Part shown: positions 6,499 to 8,783 of the stretch, piece by piece
How positions within the stretch are numbered: the first letter of the stretch is position 1
How the letters are laid out: the number at the start of each line of letters is the position of its first letter
Assembly: GCA_019309815.1 (NCBI GenBank)
Contig: JAFDFO010000083.1
Span: forward strand, 1-8,783
DNA: 8,783 nt
Origin: Deltaproteobacteria bacterium
Lineage (GTDB): Bacteria; Desulfobacterota; Desulfobacteria; Desulfobacterales; C00003060
Direction of reading: 5' to 3'
Program-made: the position numbers and the translations under genes
Notes under the pieces: generated by a model
Told to the model about the DNA's origin: nothing
Databases searched by the model: none
Seen by the model: only the letters and a program-made list of their open reading frames with translations

Positions 6499-6686
6499 TA
6501 GATTTCGCTAACGCTCAATACCATTGGCTTGTGGCTTATGGCTATTGGCTTTCTTCCTTTCTCCCAGATTCCGCTGACGCGGAATACAATTGGCCTGTGG
6601 CCTATGGCTATTAGCCGTGTTCCTTTCTCTTAGATTCCGCTAACGCTCAATACCATTGGCTTGTGGCCCTTAGCTTTTGGCTATTC
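6499..6686. repeat. Three tandem copies of a 66-base repeat with internal TGGCT words
   Basis: The period is exactly 66 bases: the word AGATT followed by CGCT recurs at 6500, 6566 and 6632. Units are 6499-6564, 6565-6630 and a shortened 6631-6686. Each reads AGATT(C/T)CGCT(A/G)ACGC, then ATAC(C/A)ATTGGC, then degenerate TGGCTTA/TGGCTAT heptamers and CCTTTCTC. The middle unit differs most and contains a perfect palindrome, TTCCGC-TGAC-GCGGAA (6569-6584). The first unit begins at the base next to the 5' end of tRNA-Ser(GGA), and the last ends just before the stop codon of the S23-like gene. No gene is seen in this 191-base stretch. Confidence 0.85.
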
Positions 6687-6689
6687 TCA

Positions 6690-7049
6690 TTATTGTTTCA
6701 GTTTATTACGGAACGATGCAAGTTGCTTTACCAGCTTGTGGGCCTCCTCTTCGATTCTTCTGTTTGAATCCTCATCAACATAGCCATGGAGGGCTGCCAG
6801 ATCGAAGCCGGCTACCGATTCATAAACAGATCTTATTGAGATGCCCAAGAACCGGCCAAACTCTGCGTCGGAATTGTCGGCCGATCCCTCTGCAATGTTA
6901 AGTACAATAGAATTAAGAGACCTTCCTACCTGATTTGCCAAGCCTTTGTCTCGTTTCTCTATATGCTTCTGAACGGTCTCCCGACATAGAACACAGTAAT
7001 CCTTAGCATCCTGATACACTCTAAAACTCTTGAATCTGAATCTTGTCAG
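6690..7049 (-). CDS. S23/IVP-type four-helix-bundle protein
   Basis: The predicted 119-residue protein matches the four-helix-bundle family first found in intervening sequences of 23S rRNA genes (TIGR02436 type; the Avd proteins of diversity-generating retroelements share the fold). The signature NIAEG lies at 51-55, followed by DAEFGRFLGISIRSVYES (61-78). The first helix opens with FKSFRVYQDAKDY. Stand-alone copies are common in environmental bacteria and their function is unknown. The frame stays open to 7157, but that part crosses tRNA-Ser(CGA) and a heptamer array. No ATG exists in the plausible region. A strong AAGGAGG ends five bases before a CTG at 7049, which I choose as start; GTG at residue 11 is the alternative but would cut the first helix. 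The gene sits between two tRNA-Ser genes and is bracketed by inverted TGGCT-word arrays. Confidence 0.75.
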   Translation of the reverse strand: MTRFRFKSFRVYQDAKDYCVLCRETVQKHIEKRDKGLANQVGRSLNSIVLNIAEGSADNSDAEFGRFLGISIRSVYESVAGFDLAALHGYVDEDSNRRIEEEAHKLVKQLASFRNKLKQ

Positions 7050-7073
7050 CTGTCCCTCCTTGACCGGAACCCA

Positions 7074-7104
7074 CAGCCACCAGCCAACAGCCACCAGCCA
7101 ACAG
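7074..7104 (+). repeat. Heptamer word array (CAGCCAC/CAGCCAA)
   Basis: Four alternating heptamers CAGCCAC, CAGCCAA, CAGCCAC, CAGCCAA plus CAG lie directly upstream of the S23-like gene. On the coding (minus) strand the words read TGGCTG. They face the TGGCT words of the 66-base repeat on the other side of the gene: 7075-7087 can pair with 6524-6536 at 12 of 13 positions. Confidence 0.85.
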
Positions 7105-7105
7105 T

Positions 7106-7128
7106 GACATTCAACTTTGTTGAATGTC
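7106..7128 (-). terminator. Perfect hairpin just after tRNA-Ser(CGA); possible terminator or processing signal
   Basis: Ten bases GACATTCAAC, a three-base loop and the exact complement GTTGAATGTC form a perfect stem one base beyond the encoded CCA of the tRNA. There is no T-run on the minus strand after it, so it is not a standard intrinsic terminator. It may protect or define the tRNA 3' end, or attenuate read-through into the S23-like gene. Confidence 0.4.
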
Positions 7129-7129
7129 C

Positions 7130-7221
7130 TGGCGGAGAGGGTGGGATTCGAACCCACGATCCCGATTTATCGGGATACCGCTTTTCGAGAGCGGGGCCTT
7201 CAGCCACTCGGCAACCTCTCC
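7130..7221 (-). tRNA. tRNA-Ser (anticodon CGA)
   Basis: The minus strand folds as a class II tRNA of 92 bases with encoded CCA. Acceptor GGAGAGG pairs with CCTCTCC, discriminator G. The D-stem is GCC/GGC. The anticodon arm CCGCT-CTCGAAA-AGCGG gives anticodon CGA, which reads UCG. The variable arm is a strong seven-base-pair hairpin (ATCCCGA/TCGGGAT). The T-arm is GTGGG-TTCGAAT-CCCAC. It is the first gene of the leftward block, about 60 bases downstream of a good promoter. Confidence 0.97.
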
Positions 7222-7226
7222 AGGAC

Positions 7227-7242
7227 CCCCGCCTCAGCGGGG
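7227..7242 (-). other. GC-rich hairpin in the tRNA-Ser(CGA) leader
   Basis: CCCCGC-TGAG-GCGGGG forms a perfect six-base-pair stem with a four-base loop, ending five bases before the mature tRNA 5' end. It lies between the predicted transcription start and the tRNA, where it could influence 5' processing. Function is inferred only from position. Confidence 0.45.
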
Positions 7243-7289
7243 CTACGCTATGATCAAACGTCTCTTCATTTTGTTCACGCTCTGAGGGT

Positions 7290-7318
7290 TTAATAACGTT
7301 TTAGATAGAGTCTGTCAA
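7290..7318 (-). promoter_or_regulatory. Sigma70-type promoter for the leftward tRNA-Ser/dnaX block
   Basis: On the minus strand a consensus -35 TTGACA (7318-7313) is followed by exactly 17 bases and a -10 TATTAA (7295-7290), four of six consensus bases. Transcription would start near 7283 and give a leader of about 60 bases before tRNA-Ser(CGA). It is the best promoter-like sequence I found in the window. Confidence 0.6.
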
Positions 7319-7493
7319 TATGCAGAGATCTCCCATTTTATGCCTTGCACAAGCGTTCTCTTTTTAGTACTCGTGGCCATTGACACTAGGTTCATAGGTC
7401 GAAGATCCTTTCATCCAAAACGCCTCAATTCCCGAAAGTCAGGCATGGTTTATGTCTTAACTTGGTTGTAACGCACGAAGAAAGGAAGAAAAG
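7319..7493 (+). promoter_or_regulatory. Upstream region of the thiolase-like gene; promoter not resolved
   Basis: A perfect -35 box TTGACA lies at 7380-7385, but the sequence 15-18 bases further on (GAAGATCC) is a poor -10. No -24/-12 sigma54 pair and no convincing operator palindrome was found. The Shine-Dalgarno AAGGAAG (7482-7488) lies five bases before the GTG start at 7494. No gene is seen here. Confidence 0.3.
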
Positions 7494-8696
7494 GTGAGAG
7501 AAGTCGCTGTGGTCGGGGCAGGGATTACCACCTGCAAAGGACGATGGGTAGAGCGTACCTATTATGGACTCTCCCAGATGGCGGTCAAGGCAACCCTTGA
7601 AGACGCGGGCATCCCCGTGAAGGATGTGGATGCGGTGGTCTACGGGATTTACAACGACATTTTTGAGATGTCAGCAATTCCGGAACACCCCCTTCAGGGG
7701 ATCATTGGTATGGCCAACAAACCGGGATTGCGCGTGACAACCGGCGGCGCCACCGGAGCCTATGCCATGCTTACCGGGTATTCCTTGGTTGCCAGCGGTT
7801 TGTACGACATCGTGATATGCCTCGGTGTGGAAAAGGCCACCGACTGTTTTGATTTCACCTCTCAGACGTCAACGCCTGAGGTGATCAAGACAATCGGGTG
7901 GTCGGGGGACACATTCTATGAGCGGGAACTCGGCTGGACCGCCTCAGACAGCTATGCAGAAGTCGTTTTGGCTTACATGGATGAGCATCCAGAGGATCTT
8001 TCGGATGATGTGTCTGCCAAGATCACCGAAATCTTGTCGGAACAGGTCCAGAACAATCCCTATGCACAGCGATACGGTGAACGGGTGACTGCTGAGATGG
8101 CGATGAATTCTCGGTATGTTGTCTACCCATTTAAGCTCCTCGAGACTTGTATCTACACTGAGGGGGCGGGGGCTGTTATTTTTGCCAGTAAGGAAAAGGC
8201 TGAGGCCATATGCAAGAACGCAGGGGTTCCTCCCATTTGGATAACCGGCATGGGGGCGAGTAACGAACACCATGTGGCCGGTAAAGACCTTAGACACAAA
8301 GTGATGCACCGTATTATGTCCGACAATCTTTCAGCCCGGGCAGCCTACAAGATGGCCGGTATCAAGAACCCTGTCAAAGAGATTCAGGTCATTGAACTGC
8401 ACGATGCCTTCATCAAACAACTCCAAATCACCATGGCTGAGATGGGCTTCACGGAACTGGGCAGATCCGATGACCTCATCAATGAGGGTCTCATGACCCC
8501 TGGAGGGCCCCTCCTGGTTAATCCGAGCGGTGGGTTGACCTATGGCGGACACTTTGTAGGGGGCTCCAACATGTTCTCATGCTGGAGCGCTCGGAGAGAA
8601 CTCATCCGGCGGGAACTGAGGTGCGGCTTGGTCCACGGAACAGGTTCCACCATAGCCCAGTTCGGATGCGTGATGATCATGGAGAGGAGGTCCTGA
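7494..8696 (+). CDS. SCP-x-type thiolase-like protein lacking the nucleophilic cysteine
   Basis: The 400-residue protein is of the SCP-x/lipid-transfer thiolase type: N-terminal REVAVVGAG, ELHDAF (301-306, His303) and NPSGGLTYGGHFVGG (343-357, His353). Relatives cleave or form C-C bonds in CoA thioesters, often with a small DUF35 (Zn-ribbon/OB-fold) partner. At the usual (A)C(A)SG nucleophile site it reads TTGGATG (82-88), so glycine 85 stands where the cysteine should be, and the C-terminal motif is HGTGSTIAQFG (381-391) without a second catalytic Cys. Thiolysis by the usual covalent route is therefore unlikely. An aldolase-like or CoA-ester lyase role, as for the cysteine-less Ltp2 steroid aldolases, is a possible alternative but unproven. 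GTG is the start, with AAGGAAG five bases upstream. The next gene begins one base after its stop. Confidence 0.85.
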   Translation: MREVAVVGAGITTCKGRWVERTYYGLSQMAVKATLEDAGIPVKDVDAVVYGIYNDIFEMSAIPEHPLQGIIGMANKPGLRVTTGGATGAYAMLTGYSLVASGLYDIVICLGVEKATDCFDFTSQTSTPEVIKTIGWSGDTFYERELGWTASDSYAEVVLAYMDEHPEDLSDDVSAKITEILSEQVQNNPYAQRYGERVTAEMAMNSRYVVYPFKLLETCIYTEGAGAVIFASKEKAEAICKNAGVPPIWITGMGASNEHHVAGKDLRHKVMHRIMSDNLSARAAYKMAGIKNPVKEIQVIELHDAFIKQLQITMAEMGFTELGRSDDLINEGLMTPGGPLLVNPSGGLTYGGHFVGGSNMFSCWSARRELIRRELRCGLVHGTGSTIAQFGCVMIMERRS

Positions 8697-8697
8697 G

Positions 8698-8783
8698 ATG
8701 GCCAAAGAGAAAGTCATTCCACTGCATATGATTCCGGATGTCGGCTCCGAAGTGTTGGAGGTGGGCGACGAGCGTTTCTTGCA
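8698..8783 (+). CDS. Start of a gene coupled to the thiolase-like gene (3' end outside window)
   Basis: An ATG follows the thiolase stop after one base (TGA-G-ATG), with GGAGG about eight bases upstream inside the thiolase gene. Only 28 residues are visible (MAKEKVIPLHMIPDVGSEVL and onward), which is too little to identify a family. Tight coupling suggests the product works with the thiolase-like protein. SCP-x-type thiolases are often followed by a DUF35 acyl-CoA-binding partner, so this is the leading guess, but the visible residues contain no Cys and do not prove it. Confidence 0.7.
   Translation, partial: MAKEKVIPLHMIPDVGSEVLEVGDERFL

Noticed and set aside
6141..6511. Open frames of 60-100 codons on the plus strand across the octamer arrays and tRNA-Ser(GGA), with endings such as GEREGFEPS-like or RDSNPRYRC words
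   Set aside because: These are the well-known false translations of the antisense side of a tRNA T-arm plus simple repeats; they share no start signal and no family.
6499..6686. CRISPR array or attachment site at the tRNA
   Set aside because: The whole 66-base unit is repeated, without constant repeats alternating with unique spacers. No duplicated tRNA 3' end and no integrase gene is seen, so an att site is not supported.
6163..7130. SRP RNA (4.5S/scRNA) between the tRNA-Ser genes and dnaX, as in Bacillus
   Set aside because: I looked on both strands for the conserved GGAAG/GCAGC apical core and did not find it; the space is taken by repeats and the S23-like gene.
7050..7157. N-terminal extension of the S23-like frame (GSNPTLSART, then Trp/Val-rich residues)
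   Set aside because: The first part is translated from tRNA-Ser(CGA) and the Trp-rich part from the heptamer array and hairpin, so it is not expected to be protein.

Overview
The window looks like a chromosomal segment of a Gram-negative anaerobe, most probably a Desulfobacterota (deltaproteobacterial) lineage. This is an inference from gene content: a lone AmmeMemoRadiSam-type radical SAM enzyme, a tandem-ACT protein, a YkgJ cysteine-cluster protein, a stand-alone S23-type four-helix-bundle gene, an SCP-x-type thiolase with a coupled partner gene, and spacers filled with short word repeats. No rRNA or species-level marker is present, so the placement is tentative.

Layout. (1) Bases 2-556 (+): the 3' part of an amrS-type radical SAM gene. 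It converges on a long leftward block. (2) Bases 799-7221, all on the minus strand. Read in the direction of transcription this block is: a sigma70-like promoter (7318-7290), tRNA-Ser(CGA), a small S23-like gene, tRNA-Ser(GGA), dnaX, ybaB/ebfC, recR, a ykgJ-family gene, murI, a tandem-ACT gene and a sulfotransferase-like gene. (3) Bases 7494-8783 (+): a divergent two-gene unit, with a thiolase-like gene followed after one base by a second gene cut by the window edge.

How the genes relate. dnaX, ybaB and recR form a classic replication/recombination cluster: clamp-loader subunit, nucleoid-associated protein and recombination mediator. In this window ybaB, recR and ykgJ are packed with 1-2 base gaps, which suggests translational coupling. 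The serine tRNAs in front of dnaX recall the tRNA-Ser/dnaX neighbourhood known in Bacillus, but no SRP RNA was seen between them. murI (D-glutamate for peptidoglycan), the ACT protein and the sulfotransferase-like gene have larger spacers and are less certainly in the same transcript.

The unusual part is the spacers. Four of them carry short tandem word arrays with a 7- or 8-base period, each of a different word. dnaX is flanked by a perfect 30-base inverted repeat sitting inside octamer arrays. The S23-like gene is bracketed by oppositely oriented TGGCT-word arrays, one of them inside a 66-base triple repeat that begins right at the 5' end of tRNA-Ser(GGA). The thiolase-like protein has glycine where the family has its nucleophilic cysteine. 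The start of murI looks as if it may carry a one-base frameshift. I see no defence system, CRISPR array, transposase or prophage gene.
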